Part shown: positions 29,116 to 40,399 of the stretch, in pieces | Layout: the number at the start of each line of letters is the position of its first letter | How positions within the stretch are numbered: the first letter of the stretch is position 1 | DNA from: Corticium candelabrum | Lineage: Eukaryota > Porifera > Homoscleromorpha > Homosclerophorida > Plakinidae | NCBI RefSeq assembly: GCF_963422355.1 | Contig: NC_085087.1 | Span: 2,013,021 to 2,077,020 of the forward strand | Direction: 5' to 3' | DNA: 64,000 nt | The notes under the pieces: model-generated | The model's database searches: none | Told to the model about the DNA's origin: nothing | What the model saw: only the letters and a program-made list of their open reading frames with translations | Program-made: the position numbers and the translations under genes

Positions 29116-32100
29116 TATGTGTACTTTGTTTTACTAAAGGCGTTAGTCAGAAACAGAATCTTTGTCCAGCAAGATCTATGAAAAGTATTTTTAGGTAAAA
29201 AACTTCGCCTGCCCGCCCGTCTTTTTCCGCTGCATGTTACTCCAATCAGACTATTTTTTCTGTGCGGCCTAAGTAGAATATTTAGGTTAATTGCTTCCTT
29301 TGCTTACACCATAATATAACAAAATCTACCAAATCACCTAGGAATGAATGCACAATTGCAGCAAAAGTCATAACAAGGTATAGTATCTAAAGTCTTGTCT
29401 TTTAAATTTAGAAGAGATCAAAAGATAGCCCGGGACTACATAAAACATTATATATAAAAGCATTTTTCATAATACATCCTATTAGAGGTAATATTGATGT
29501 CAGCTATGAGCCATACACAGAAAATGTGACTGATTGCTGACTGGCTGGCTTTAATGAAACGCAAAAATGTAAAATTTCTATCACTAAATTCTATAAAAAT
29601 ACATGGTTCAATCTAGTCAACGCTATGTTGGATGTCCCTCATAAATGTTCTCATCTGCTCGAGCTGGTAATAGAAAACAATTTGTTCATGATGACTTGAG
29701 AACAGCAGCACTGAAAACGATTGAAAACTTCTGTCTTCTAAAATGATTTAAAAGCTGCCTCGTTTCTTCTCTCGTCAATGTCTCAAGATGATTTGCCAGA
29801 CTGGTTAGGCACACTTCTCAGCTGCTGATCCCACTGTTTAAAATGTTTAAAAATTAATGGAGTAAAGTTTAGAGAAGTAGTTCTTAAGAAGATCTATCAT
29901 ACTTTGCTTCCTTCCTTCCTCTCGTTGCTGCTGCAAAACCTTCTTCCTGTGCTGCATGTTTACTGTGAATGAGCCACAACTATACACTGAAATCATGACT
30001 TGAATCTCAGTTGTACACAACTATGTTTGGTCCAATTTCATTCCTTGAGTATCGTTACTGAGGCTCCTTCTCATGATGGATTTTCAGCTCATGCAAGCAA
30101 ATGCTCAATATGTCGACAATTTATTGCGTTGCCTGCCACCCTTGCCCACCGCCATGCTTGCATGATAGAAGATGATAGTCACTTACAGATTTCTCACATT
30201 CATATTCAGCTGCCTAGTTGATTAAGTTTGTCATGATCAGGAATGTGCCACGCCCTCAATCAGAAAACAGTAATTGCAATTTGTTGTTGTTATGGCAACT
30301 AGAGAAAATGAACAAGCCGCCAATCAAACCCTTGAAACGTTCACAAAAAGTTCCTTACCAGAAGAGTTTTGCCTTAACAAAAACAGAAAGACTACTGCAC
30401 ATTCACCTGTTACCAATCGAGTGGCATGGATTTGAGATTACCTTCTCAAAACTCGAAAAAGTGTTTTTGAAAAGCAGTAGTTACAAAACAAAATAAAGCA
30501 TAAATTCTTCACAAATTGAAATAACCAACAATAAGCATTAGTGATGCCAAGTTTGCAATCTAACATTTGAAATTGAGTTCAATATATTGACATATCTGTA
30601 GATTATCACAAGAGTTTCTTTGATACCATAAATGTTCCACAAAGCAATGATGATCTGCAATCACAGTCCATCTGATATTTGATATAGTAGCTGGTGTCCT
30701 TGACTTTCAGAGGCTGGCAGAAGTACAAAACCACATGTCAGCATTTATGTTTGTTGCCTTTGGCAGCGCCAGTTCAGTTCAGATGAGTAGGAGATACACG
30801 AGTCTTATATAAATAGCAGAAATAAATGTCATATTCACTGCCTATAGTTAACCCTCCCTCTTGCATATAAGACTGATACACTGTACCTTCCACTGATAGC
30901 AGAAGCAAAGAAGTTGAATGATTGAATTGCCAAAAACGTTTAGATCTCTAAAGAAGTATACTAAAACCATATTCACATTTTCAAATGATTGTAATGCAAA
31001 AGTGCTTGTACTCCTGTATTTCAGTAAAAACCTTGCTCAGGATCATATTACTAGAATGAGATCAGCATGCTGTTACAATGCAGAGAAAGCCAACAACGTC
31101 TAGCAACATTTTCCTACTGAAGGTTTACTGAGTTGCATTAAATGGGCTAAAATACCACCTCATGAATACCCCTACTTCAAACGCTGGCTACTCATGCATC
31201 TCCAGTAAGAGACCACACAGACCAAAGTAGAATAACAACACCTGACTTCTTTTCCAGAAACATGGCCCTTAATATGGAAGAGTTTGGAAACTATTTCTTC
31301 TTCAATGAGCTAGACTAACTGAAATCACTTTAACATGAACATAAACGCAATCATTTTAAAAGTCAGTCCAGTTTGTTTCAAGATCAGAAACTCTTGTAGA
31401 TTAACCAAATGCTTTGTTAGTTAATGCACGAGGAATGGGGCAGGTGCCATTTTGTCAATCCAGCAGTCTATAATCCTCATTGACTAGTCTTGTTATTATT
31501 TGCAGTAACATACTTAGGAATGCCTGTATAAAAGAGTAATTCCAAGTAAATGGCTATATGTGATACTCATACTCCGCGACATGCAAACGTGCAATAATCT
31601 TTTCAACTATTATATTATCCTAAAACTGTACGGTCTCTATCCTGGAGATAGAGCTACTTTCAAAGTGTCTAATCAATCTATGTATTGTCCATGAAGAGTC
31701 TCTGCAACTAACACTGCATAGAATTTCCATTTCACTGATAGAACTAAAAAATGATGATTTTATAGAGCTGTGAAGAACCAAAACATGTACTAAATTAACC
31801 TCATCTGAAAAGTCCAAAACTGATGACATAATTGAAGTGTTTGATTTCTTCGATCCTCACCACACCAACCAAAGAAAACACACTAGTTGCAATGAACATA
31901 ACACTACCATGGATAATACTGCAATTTTTCTGACTGCACTGTTTCAACCAACACAATATTTCGATTTAGATAAGAATTATTCTAAGTCTAAAGCTGACAT
32001 GAAACAATAAAGAACACTTGGACTGGGTCCTTTGAAGACATGAAAGAAAAAGTTAAAAATCTTCACTTCTGCATCAATTGAAGAAGTATGACTTAAATCC

Positions 32101-34500
32101 ACACAGAAAGTAAAGTATAACATAACCGTGACGCATAGGATCATCAAAATCCAGTTCACAACTTCCAAAGAAAAAATCAGGAACAAAAAGATGGGCATCC
32201 ATTTACATGCACCAGTTGTACATCTTATAAACTTAGATGTCTTGAGGTCAAACCCCAGGTCCACAGGGAAATACTCCCAAAGTCCCACATAGGAAAGACT
32301 TGGAAAAGTGGTGGGATATTGATGAAAAATCGCGTAAAACCCAGCATGGGATTGTGACCCATTTCCCATACTTGGGAGTTTGGATTCCCACAACAAACCC
32401 TTTCCTAACCCAACATGATAGAATTTACAGAAACTATCTCTTTCCCATAATTTTAGGTCTATACGAACACGCTGTGGATTTGCAAATTGCAAGTCCATAT
32501 ATGGATTGAAATGCAAGGCAGATAAATTGCACTTAATTAATGCATATTTTTATGACATTATTCAACGAATGCTTGCATTACAGCTGCACAGAAACAGTTT
32601 GGAAACACATCCATATATTTTAAGTAAAATTTCAGCGATTTCTATTTCTGATTATAATCATGAGCCAATATATGACACTCCACTCTGCATTAGCAAAAAA
32701 CCGACTCTAAAAATGTTTTCCACAAGAACCACTGTCTTTGCTACTTTTCACGCTGTGCTTGTCAGTTATGTGCATTTCACTTGGTTTCTGATGATTATCT
32801 TGCCCAGGTGGTGAATCACCAACAGCTAGCGGTTGTAGTTTCTTCCAGTTAAACTGTCATGAGCAACCTGTGCGCAACCTTTGTGTTGAGCACTCAGCAG
32901 TACTTGAAGATATTATTTTCCAATAGAAAGCAGTTCTTGTAGCTGCAGTGACAGGCAAGAGAGACAAAGAGGTATGTATACTTGTTGGTTTTTCGAATCT
33001 TCTCCAAAAGCCTCAATCCCAGCTCCATGCATGCTTCTCAGGGGTTTCCCCAGAATTGAAAAGTAGCGTGGCGCTTGGGGGAGTGGTCTATTTGAGTGGG
33101 TATGGCCTCAAATATTTTAACCCTTGAAATTACTAGTAGTTCTGATGTAATCATTCTGCTGGGAATAGACAGTAGACTGCCTTGTGCAGTATATGTCCTG
33201 CAAGCTACACCATTGTAAAGGACGCAGCTGTGGGATGACAACGGGTTTTCTAAACCCAGACATATTTCCCATGTGTAACCCTCAATGGCACAGAGAATTC
33301 CATTAAAAATCCCATCAAAAACGTGATGGAGTTTTGAGCATATTTCCCTGTGGTTATGAAATTCAGCATCCACCTACATATTCACACATATCCAAGAGAG
33401 ATTGCAGTTCACTGGATCGAAGTCTACTTCAACTCATTATTATTTTATGGTTATAAATAACTATTTTACTCATACAGTGGTATTCCTATTCTCTGCTTTC
33501 TGTCCCATGCAAACACGAGCTTCACTAGAAGTGAACATGCAATTAAGGTGTGTAACCGAAAACAAGTCAGTTTGACAAGCAGTGACGACGCACCTTACCT
33601 GAAATCTGGTCAAGGAATGTCCTGATCCTGTGCTAGACACCAAAAGTGTGTCGTTCCGCTCTAGCAAGAGCACAGATTATGCAGTTCACTAGATCAGCTA
33701 GCTAGTTAATAAATAAAACCAAACAGAACTTGCAGCTTACCCCAAGAGGCAACGAGAGCTAGCGGATGTTTGCAGAAGCCCCTATGGTGTCTTCGTCTAA
33801 CGCGCGCTAATTAACCATTTTACAAAACAATATGAAAGTCTACGCCTAACTAAGTAATCGAAAACTTTATTCTACATAGTTTTTTACTGTCAGACTCTTT
33901 AATACAATCTTTTCAACAATTGAGTGAATTTTGAATTTCTAGCGACGGCATGTACAGTAGCACCCCGGTCGACTTCAGGATGCTTGCACATCAAATTTTA
34001 TTTTAGGTTGGTTAAATTTAAAACTGCGATCAGTGATCCCCAAGCAATGCCTCGTATTTCCTGTAAGTTTTTTGCGCTCACATCCTGGATTTCATATATA
34101 AGTTATCCGGGACTTTTCTGGCTAAGATGGCGGCCGCCACCCTACGCTCCAGAGATGCAAGGTCTTACGGCGGCACACAACTTTGAGAATGCGTTACTGC
34201 TGTTCCTTATGTTGTGTAGTTAGGTATTGGGCATTGCAGGCGCTTGCCCGTGTAGTTCTGAGAAGACTACTAGTCTAGCAGGCCTAAAATAACTCAACAG
34301 AATCATGGTGGCCAAGTTTAGTTGCCAGGTTCCCTTAAGTGTTGCGTAGTCTATGGGATAGTAAAGTAGTTTTTGGTGTAGACACCATGGGCAAGGGCCT
34401 TCTGCCCCTTGGCTAGTACGCATGCGCAAAATCGTTTTGAAGGGTACAGTACTGTACCGTAGTCAGTATTCCGTATGAATATTGTAGCAATAAGGGGTAA
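29116..34500. other. Long stretch without a convincing gene
   Basis: Only short ORFs without recognised motifs, for example plus 30218-30496 and minus 31977-32516. The words CCACAGGGAAATA near 32260 and TATTTCCCTGTGG near 33341 form an inverted pair about 1.1 kb apart within a region rich in GGGAAA/TTTCCC words, perhaps an old MITE-like repeat. Otherwise AT-rich. Confidence 0.4.
34124..34134 (+). promoter_or_regulatory. YY1-type motif AAGATGGCGGC
   Basis: An exact core match to the animal YY1 site AAGATGGCGGC, in a locally GC-rich patch. A start codon lies in it (MAAATLRSRD, then a stop after 19 codons), so it may be an old promoter/first exon. No downstream gene was identified. Confidence 0.3.
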
Positions 34501-34501
34501 G

Positions 34502-34610
34502 CATGTTTCAGTGTTTTTTACTACTCTGACTACTATTGTGGGACTCCAAGGCGTTTGCTATGTAGTACTAACCAGTCTGTAAAATACATCACTGTCACGT
34601 GTCTTCTAAT
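34502..34610 (+). repeat. Outer flanking repeat A, left copy
   Basis: 109 bp starting CATGTTTCAGTGTTTTTTAC and ending GTCTTCTAAT, nearly identical to 39576-39685 in the same orientation. It lies directly outside the left LTR of Gypsy element 2. Confidence 0.85.
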
Positions 34611-34700
34611 TGTAATTGAACAACAGAATCGAGCCCATGCTACACTGTACTCTCAAAAACCCCGTATCTAAGTTTCCGTATATTATGTCATTGCCTGTCA
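34611..34700 (-). repeat. 3' LTR of Gypsy element 2
   Basis: 90 bp, TGTAATTGAA ... TTGCCTGTCA on the plus strand. About 90% identical by eye to 39486-39573. Preceded on the minus strand by a purine tract. Confidence 0.8.
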
Positions 34701-34743
34701 GACTTCTCCCTCCTTACATGAAAAGAGCCAGAATTAGAAATAC

Positions 34744-36328
34744 TCAGGTAGTCTGTAAGTCAACCTCATAGTCTGTAAACCAACGCGGTGGGCGTCGTGG
34801 TCTTGGCGGCATCTCTTGCGGTGCGTCTGCTTCTTCTTGCCCTTCATCTGCTTCGTCTGGCACAGTCTCCGTTTCTACTCGAGACAGGTCGTCCTCGTCG
34901 TGGTCCACAACTGGAGGTAGGGAAGCGCTCTGTTCTTTGTCGACATCGGAAGTTCTTGTGGGGATGTTCCTTCTCCGGTGGTTGATCATGACTTTCTGCT
35001 ACTTCTCGCTGACTTGTGTTGCACTGGTCCGGGTCTCTGCCGAACCTCCTCGGATCCCGTCGATAGTATCGTATCAGGCGGTTGTAATGAAGCCTCATCA
35101 CCCGGCCACTTCCGAGACGCCTAATGGTGTAGTTCTGCACACCACATTGCCTTGTGATAACAAACGGGCCTAATCATGGTCTCTTGAGCTTGGAAGATCA
35201 TCCACGCTTCACGTCTGTGTTGAGCAGCCAAACCAGATCACCCACCTGGTGCTTCTTCTGCGGTTCCTTAATTGACTTATTATAGTTCGTAGCTTGGCGG
35301 TGTTGGGCAGCTGCAAGATGATCCTCCACGAGCTCACGAGTCACACGTTGCTGCACCTGTAGTTGTTGAGCATACTCTGTCGCTAACTGAGCCATTGGTA
35401 CATTCGTGTCAAATGTGGCATCGACTGTTGTTCGAGGATCTCTCTCAAACATCAGCTTGAATGGAGTCTCTTGTGTCGAGCTCTGCCTTGATGTTCTATA
35501 TGACAGAAGAGCCAGCGGAATCCAATCGTCCCATTCCCGTTGGTTCTCCGAGACATACGATTTGAGGACTCGTATCAGAGTCTGGTTCAGTCTCTCGACT
35601 AAACCGTCACCTTCGGGGTGATATGGGGTGGTTCGTGATTTACGAATGTGTAGTAGCGAGCAGATCTCTTTTATAAGTAAGCTCTCGAAGTTCCTTGGTC
35701 GCTATGAAGGACCATGGGTACGCCGTAACGAGAGGAGACCTCTTGGACAAGGACTATGGCGACTGTCTCTGCTTTTCATGGGAAAGGCTTCTGGCCATTT
35801 AGTGAAGTAGTCGGTGAACGCAAGGATGAAACGGTTGCCGTTTGCTGTTTCTCGTAGCGGTCCAATGACCTCAATCGCGACCATTTCCATAGGTCCTCTT
35901 ACCGGTATGCTCTGAAGCCTTGCCTGAGGACGGGGTTGAGGGGGTTTGGACCGGGCACACACTTCACAAGACTTCACCCAGCGTTGGATATCACTGATGT
36001 ACGCTGGCCACCAGAATCGGTCAGCCGCGCTAGCCACAGTCTTTCCACCCCAAAATGTCCGCATATTGTCGTGCAGCTGACAAAGAGCCTCGTCAAGCAA
36101 GCGCTGTGGTAAGACAATTAGTGGGCGGTTATCAGACGATCCTGGCGATTGCTTGACTCTATCCAAAACACCATCCTCCAACTTTAGCTGAGGCCAAACA
36201 GTCCAGGAACGGCGAAACTTGCTATCTGACTTCCACATTCCGCTGAGGGCAGGACGACCGGCAGGGAGTTGCTGGAGGGAATGGCGTAGCGTTTCATCAG
36301 TTGTTTGAAGGACCGCAGTGTCAGTCAA
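34744..36328 (-). pseudogene. Gypsy element 2 integrase, frameshifted
   Basis: 36328-35702 holds the HHCC domain (LCQLHDNMRTFWGGKTV ... CEVCARSK), the linker RGPMEMVAIEVIGPL, and the first catalytic part (LAFTDYFTKWPEAFP). The core is broken near 35790. 35452-35198 is the C-terminal part (AQLATEYAQQLQVQQRV, YNKSIKEPQKKHQVGDLVWL). 35140-34744, in two frames, ends with a basic and acidic tail closing RPRRPPRWFTDYEVDLQ, the R-R-x-R-x-P-P-x-x-(F/Y) ending common in Gypsy integrases. At least three breaks. Confidence 0.85.
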
Positions 36329-37912
36329 TGAGTAGCTGAGGTTAAGGTCGACTGCTCCACAAAAGTGTAAGCATCATCCCTGTCAACGCTTGAATCAATA
36401 CAGGAGTCGTCGATCTGGCGCGGCCTCCGTGAGAGACCGTCGGCGTTGGAATGATCCTTGCCTGGCTTATACTCAATATTCCTTTCGTACTCGGATATTG
36501 CTACCATTCAAGGTAGCAGGCGACCACGCAGTTCCTTGACCGATTTTAGCCACGTGAAAGGCAGTGATCGGTAACTAGAGTAAATCTCGACCGTACAAAT
36601 ACACCCGAAAGTGATTGGTTCCCCATACCAGTGCGAGGGCTTTTTCTGTTGTAGAGTAATTTCGTTCCGCCCGATTTAGTGAGCGACTTGCATAGGCGAT
36701 GTTGTGCTCGCAACCATCATAATTCTGAAAGAGGACAGCTTCTAATCCCGTATCACAAGCATCGACGGCCAGATGGAAATCCATATCAAACCGTGGGTAT
36801 GACAAAACAGGAGTTGAAGTCAGTAAGTCCTCGAGAGCAATGAAAGCATGAGAGCAAGCGGGGGTCCAGTTTTAGGCGTGCCCCTTTTGAAGCAGTGCAA
36901 AGAGGGGTGACGGTATTTGTGAAAAGCCCTACATGAACCGTCTGTAATAACGGGCTAGGCCCAAGAAATGCTTTAATTCCAAACTGTTACGTGCAATTGG
37001 GAAGTTCTGGACTGCGTCTATTTTCGCAGTATCGGGGCCGACACCATCGGCGGAGACGACGTGACCGAGGTAGCTGACGGATGAGCAGCAAAAATGACTG
37101 TTGGTTGGCTTGAGTTTAAGCCCAGAATTCTGCTGTCGGCAGAACACTTTACTCAGTCTTCGAAGATATTGGGAAAAAGTAGCGGAGAATACGATGATGT
37201 CGTCGAGACAGATTAGGCAGTCTTCCCACTGAAGGCCAGCCAAGGTCGACTCCATGAGCCGTTGAAAGGTGCTGGGTGCATTAGCCAGGCCAAACGGCAT
37301 TGACTTGAATTTGTAGAGTCCACGAGTGGTGCTGAACGCAGTTTTTGGTCTGTCTTCCAGGCTAACTGAAACTTGCCAGTACTCGCTGGCTAGGTCTAGC
37401 GTTGAGAAGAACTGTGACCCAGACGAGGAATCAAGTGTTTCATCGATACGTGGCAGAGGGTACGAATTTTTGACCGTGAGAGAGCTCAGAGCACGGTAGT
37501 CTACACAAAAGCGATGGGTCCCGTCATTTTTCTTGACTAGCACAATTGGAGAGGAGCACGGGCTAGAAGATGGTTGAATAACATCGGCTCGAAGCATTGT
37601 ATTCAGTTGCCCGTCCACCACGGGCCGCAAGGCGTGAGGTAGCCGACCGAGTGGTTGCTTCCGGGGACGTGCATCACCAGTGGGAATGCTATGATAAACA
37701 GCCGTGGGTTGGCCAACGTTGGTGCTGTGTAATGAGAAAACACGGCGGTGCTGATATACCAAGTTCTGAAATTGTTGCAAGTCCGCGGAGCTCAAAGGGG
37801 TAGCAGAAAAATCAAACAGTGAAAGAAGCTGGTCGCTTGTAACGGGATCAGTTGCCTGCTTTGTCCTGCATGTGCTGGGTACGTCAGCTCCCAAAGCCCC
37901 CAAGTCCGCCAC
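36329..37912 (-). pseudogene. Gypsy element 2 reverse transcriptase and RNase H
   Basis: RT at 37912-36929 is one long frame: RKQPLGRLPHALRPVVD, SSPIVLVKKNDGTHRFCVDY, TLDLASEYWQVSV, KSMPFGLANAPSTFQRLM, the active-site box LICLDDIIVFS (C-L-D-D where Y-V/L-D-D is usual), and LKHFLGLARYYRRFM. After a break, 36805-36575 has RNase H (FHLAVDACDTGLEAVLFQ, IAYASRSLNRAERNYSTTEK). 36507-36325 has EYKPGKDHSNADGLSRRP. The domain order is that of Ty3/Gypsy pol. The CLDD change and the frame breaks argue for inactivity. Confidence 0.9.
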
Positions 37913-38725
37913 TGAGTGGGCAAGGTGACGAACGTGGCCAAAGACGTTCTCTTGCGAAGGTGAATAGGTCCACCGACTGACATCAGTTGCACTGGGGCAC
38001 TCCCATTGGAGACGTTGACGACTGCACGAGCTACCAGGGCACCTGTGCGAGTGGTAAGCTCCGGAACGGGTTCAAACAAGGAGGGGCTTACCTCCAAGAC
38101 CTGCATACGCTCAACATCAACAACAGAGGCGTTCGTTATTATTCGGTGGTTTTCAAGTATCGTGGTGTCTTCATGCAAAATGACGCGGTGCTGTTCGTAG
38201 CCGTGCCGGGTAATGATGAGGTTCACGTGGCCCATACCCCTGTCCAGCCGTTGAGCGCGGAGGTCCACCGTCATGTCGTGCAGGGCCAGGACATCAGCGC
38301 CCAGGATTAGTGCTGTTTGGATATCTGCTACTATAAACGTGTGGTTTGTTTCCCACTCACCCAATCGGACCGAAAGTGACACAGTACCGTGGACTTCCAG
38401 TGGTGCACCGGATACCGAGGTGAGTTGCAATTTATCATTTACTGCGTTTAAGTCTAATCCAACTACGACAGACAAAGGAAGAAGAGACACGGACGCGCCA
38501 GTGTCAATTGTACATTCATAGTTTGGCTCGTTCTGCCATACGGGAACCTTGACAGTCAGCACACGATCACTAGCCCCGTACACTCCAAATTGTTGTTGTA
38601 AATCGATATGATGCAAGTCACATGATGGTATCACCTTTTGTTGAGAACGCTGGCGGCAATCTCTTGCAAGGTGTCCCATCTGACCGCAGGAGTAACACTG
38701 TCCTACCGGACGTCTTCCTCAGCTA
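37792..38725 (-). pseudogene. Gypsy element 2 zinc knuckle and retropepsin
   Basis: A CCHC knuckle (CYSCGQMGHLARDC) at about 38705-38660 spans the frame break after gag. The retropepsin active site is CTIDTGASVSLLPLSVVVG (D-T-G-A intact), with LILGADVLALHDMTVDL as the flap-to-C-terminal I-L-G-x-D motif. This is the aspartic protease that matures Gag-Pol. The frame continues to 37792, overlapping the RT frame. Confidence 0.85.
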
Positions 38726-39450
38726 GATCGTCTTGTTGGTTCCCTTTCCGAGCGCCATTCATGGTTGAGTTTCATGACAGCTGTCTGCAGGCTTTGCAAT
38801 TGGTTGGTCCGTCCTGTGAGAAGTCGCTCTAAATTTGGGGCTAGTGGCACGTCTACAGCCGGCTGCATGGCGGGGACAGGCGTCGCTGGTAGGTGAGACA
38901 TTCCAGTATCAGGTGACTCAACTGACCCCTGCCCGATGTCTAAAGAACATCTGTGACTCCTATCAAACAACAAGAGCTCTCTGGTGCGGTTGACAATGGT
39001 TCGTAAATCCATCGCCGGGACGAGTGGCAACTTCTCGCGGATTTCGTTCGGCAATCCATCTATAAAGCGGTCCAGCAACCCGAGATCTCTTACCTCCTTG
39101 TCTAGTCCCGGGCATGAACGGTCAAGTGGACGCTCCAACTGGTAGACATACGTGCCTGCATCCTCGCTTTTGCCCAATTGGCGCTGCTGCAGCTGACGAA
39201 GGGCATGACGTCTCCGTTCTTCTGTGTTCGGCTCAAACACGTTCAGGAGTGCTGCCTTCAAAGCTGAGTACGACTTCCGGTCGTCTTCGGAAAGATCGAG
39301 CCTTTCAAAGACGGAGAAAGCTAGTCCCTGTAGTAAGGTAGGTGGACGAACGAACTTTGTTGCACCGTCCCATTTGTTCGCGTCAGAACACATCTCAAAG
39401 CATCTGATCCATTGCGCACATTCTCCATCGCTAAATGATTCTGGACACAA
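38719..39450 (-). CDS. Gypsy element 2 Gag
   Basis: 243 residues from Met 39450: SFSDGECAQWIRCFEMCSD, KWDGATKFVRPPTLLQGLAF, LKAALLNVFEPNTEERRRHA, LLDRFIDGLPNEIREKL. The pattern of a retrotransposon gag domain (W-x-x-x-F-E, then L-x-x-F, then R-F-I-x-G-L) is clear. It ends just before the zinc knuckle, which is in another frame. Starts 36 bp inside the 5' LTR. Confidence 0.85.
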   Translation of the reverse strand: MCPESFSDGECAQWIRCFEMCSDANKWDGATKFVRPPTLLQGLAFSVFERLDLSEDDRKSYSALKAALLNVFEPNTEERRRHALRQLQQRQLGKSEDAGTYVYQLERPLDRSCPGLDKEVRDLGLLDRFIDGLPNEIREKLPLVPAMDLRTIVNRTRELLLFDRSHRCSLDIGQGSVESPDTGMSHLPATPVPAMQPAVDVPLAPNLERLLTGRTNQLQSLQTAVMKLNHEWRSEREPTRRSS

Positions 39451-39485
39451 ACCTTTCCTTCGGTCATCCCACTTCTAGACACCGA

Positions 39486-39573
39486 TGTAGTAGAACAGCA
39501 GAATCGAGCCCACGCTACACTGTACCCTCAAAACCCCGTATATAAGTTTTCCGTATATTGTCGTTGCCTGTCA
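39486..39573 (-). repeat. 5' LTR of Gypsy element 2
   Basis: 88 bp, TGTAGTAGAA ... TTGCCTGTCA on the plus strand. Contains TATATAAG (39540-39547), a possible promoter element on the opposite strand to the gag gene. Confidence 0.8.
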
Positions 39574-39575
39574 CA

Positions 39576-39685
39576 CATGTTTCAGTGTTTTTTACTACTC
39601 TGACTACGATTGTGGGCACTCCAAGGCGTTTGCTATGTGGTACTAACCAGTCTGTAAAATACATCACTGTCATGTGTCTTCTAAT
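39576..39685 (+). repeat. Outer flanking repeat A, right copy
   Basis: Direct repeat of 34502-34610. It starts two bases after the LTR end and runs to GTCTTCTAAT, followed by ATTACTTCTAC-type short repeats to about 39730. Confidence 0.85.
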
Positions 39686-39997
39686 CATCATTACTTCTAC
39701 TTTTACATTATCATTACTTCTACTTCTACATCATCTCTTTGTCAAATGAAAGAGCAAAACAAGTAAACAGACAAATAAGGAATGAAATCCAACATGGTTT
39801 CTTAGTTAATTAATATGCTACAGGGGCGTAAAAAGCAAAAAGTGACTGGTCCGGCCTAACGCGCGCTAATGGGTGGGGCAACGTTGCGCGCTCTAGTAGA
39901 TGGGTAGGGCAACACTATTCGTAGTTTACATCTCTCGGGAACGTTGATAGTCTCGACTCCATTTCACATCTAAAGATGTATTTTACAAGCAGTGTCG

Positions 39998-39999
<2 letters not shown>

Positions 40000-40064
<65 letters not shown>

Positions 40065-40101
40065 ACACCACACACCACACACCACACCACACCACACACA
40101 C

Positions 40102-40170
<69 letters not shown>

Positions 40171-40173
40171 ACA

Positions 40174-40221
<48 letters not shown>
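40000..40221. repeat. (CA)n microsatellite with CCACA variants
   Basis: About 220 bp of CA repeats with interspersed ACCACACCAC blocks. All His-Thr and Cys-Val ORFs here are artefacts. Confidence 0.98.
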
Positions 40222-40225
<4 letters not shown>

Positions 40226-40399
40226 CACCAATTAGTGTTTACATATCCTTTTCAGAAAAGGTGCCAAAAACACTCTGTGTTCATTACTACGGGCAAACGT
40301 GTTTGCGAGGTGTATAATTGACAGTTGGTCAGTCTTTTCTTTGTGCACATGATGCAACATCACTGCATATAGTCGAGTCTGGCCCATTGTAGAGCGTAA

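Larger units (their letters stand above)
34611..39573 (-). mobile_element. Ty3/Gypsy element 2, nearly full length with short LTRs
   Basis: An LTR pair of about 90 bp (34611-34700 and 39486-39573) bounded by TG...CA flanks gag, protease, RT, RNase H and integrase on the minus strand. Just inside the 5' LTR is CGGTGTCTAGAAGTGGGA, resembling the TGGTGTC-type primer-binding region of many animal Gypsy elements. Just inside the 3' LTR is the purine tract AAGGAGGGAGAAG. Total about 4.96 kb. Frameshifts and stops separate the domains, so it is not autonomous as it stands. It is the least decayed retroelement in the window. Confidence 0.9.

Noticed and set aside
31977..32516. 179-codon minus-strand ORF as a gene
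   Set aside because: No motif, Phe-rich composition and overlap with repeat-like GGGAAA/TTTCCC sequence.
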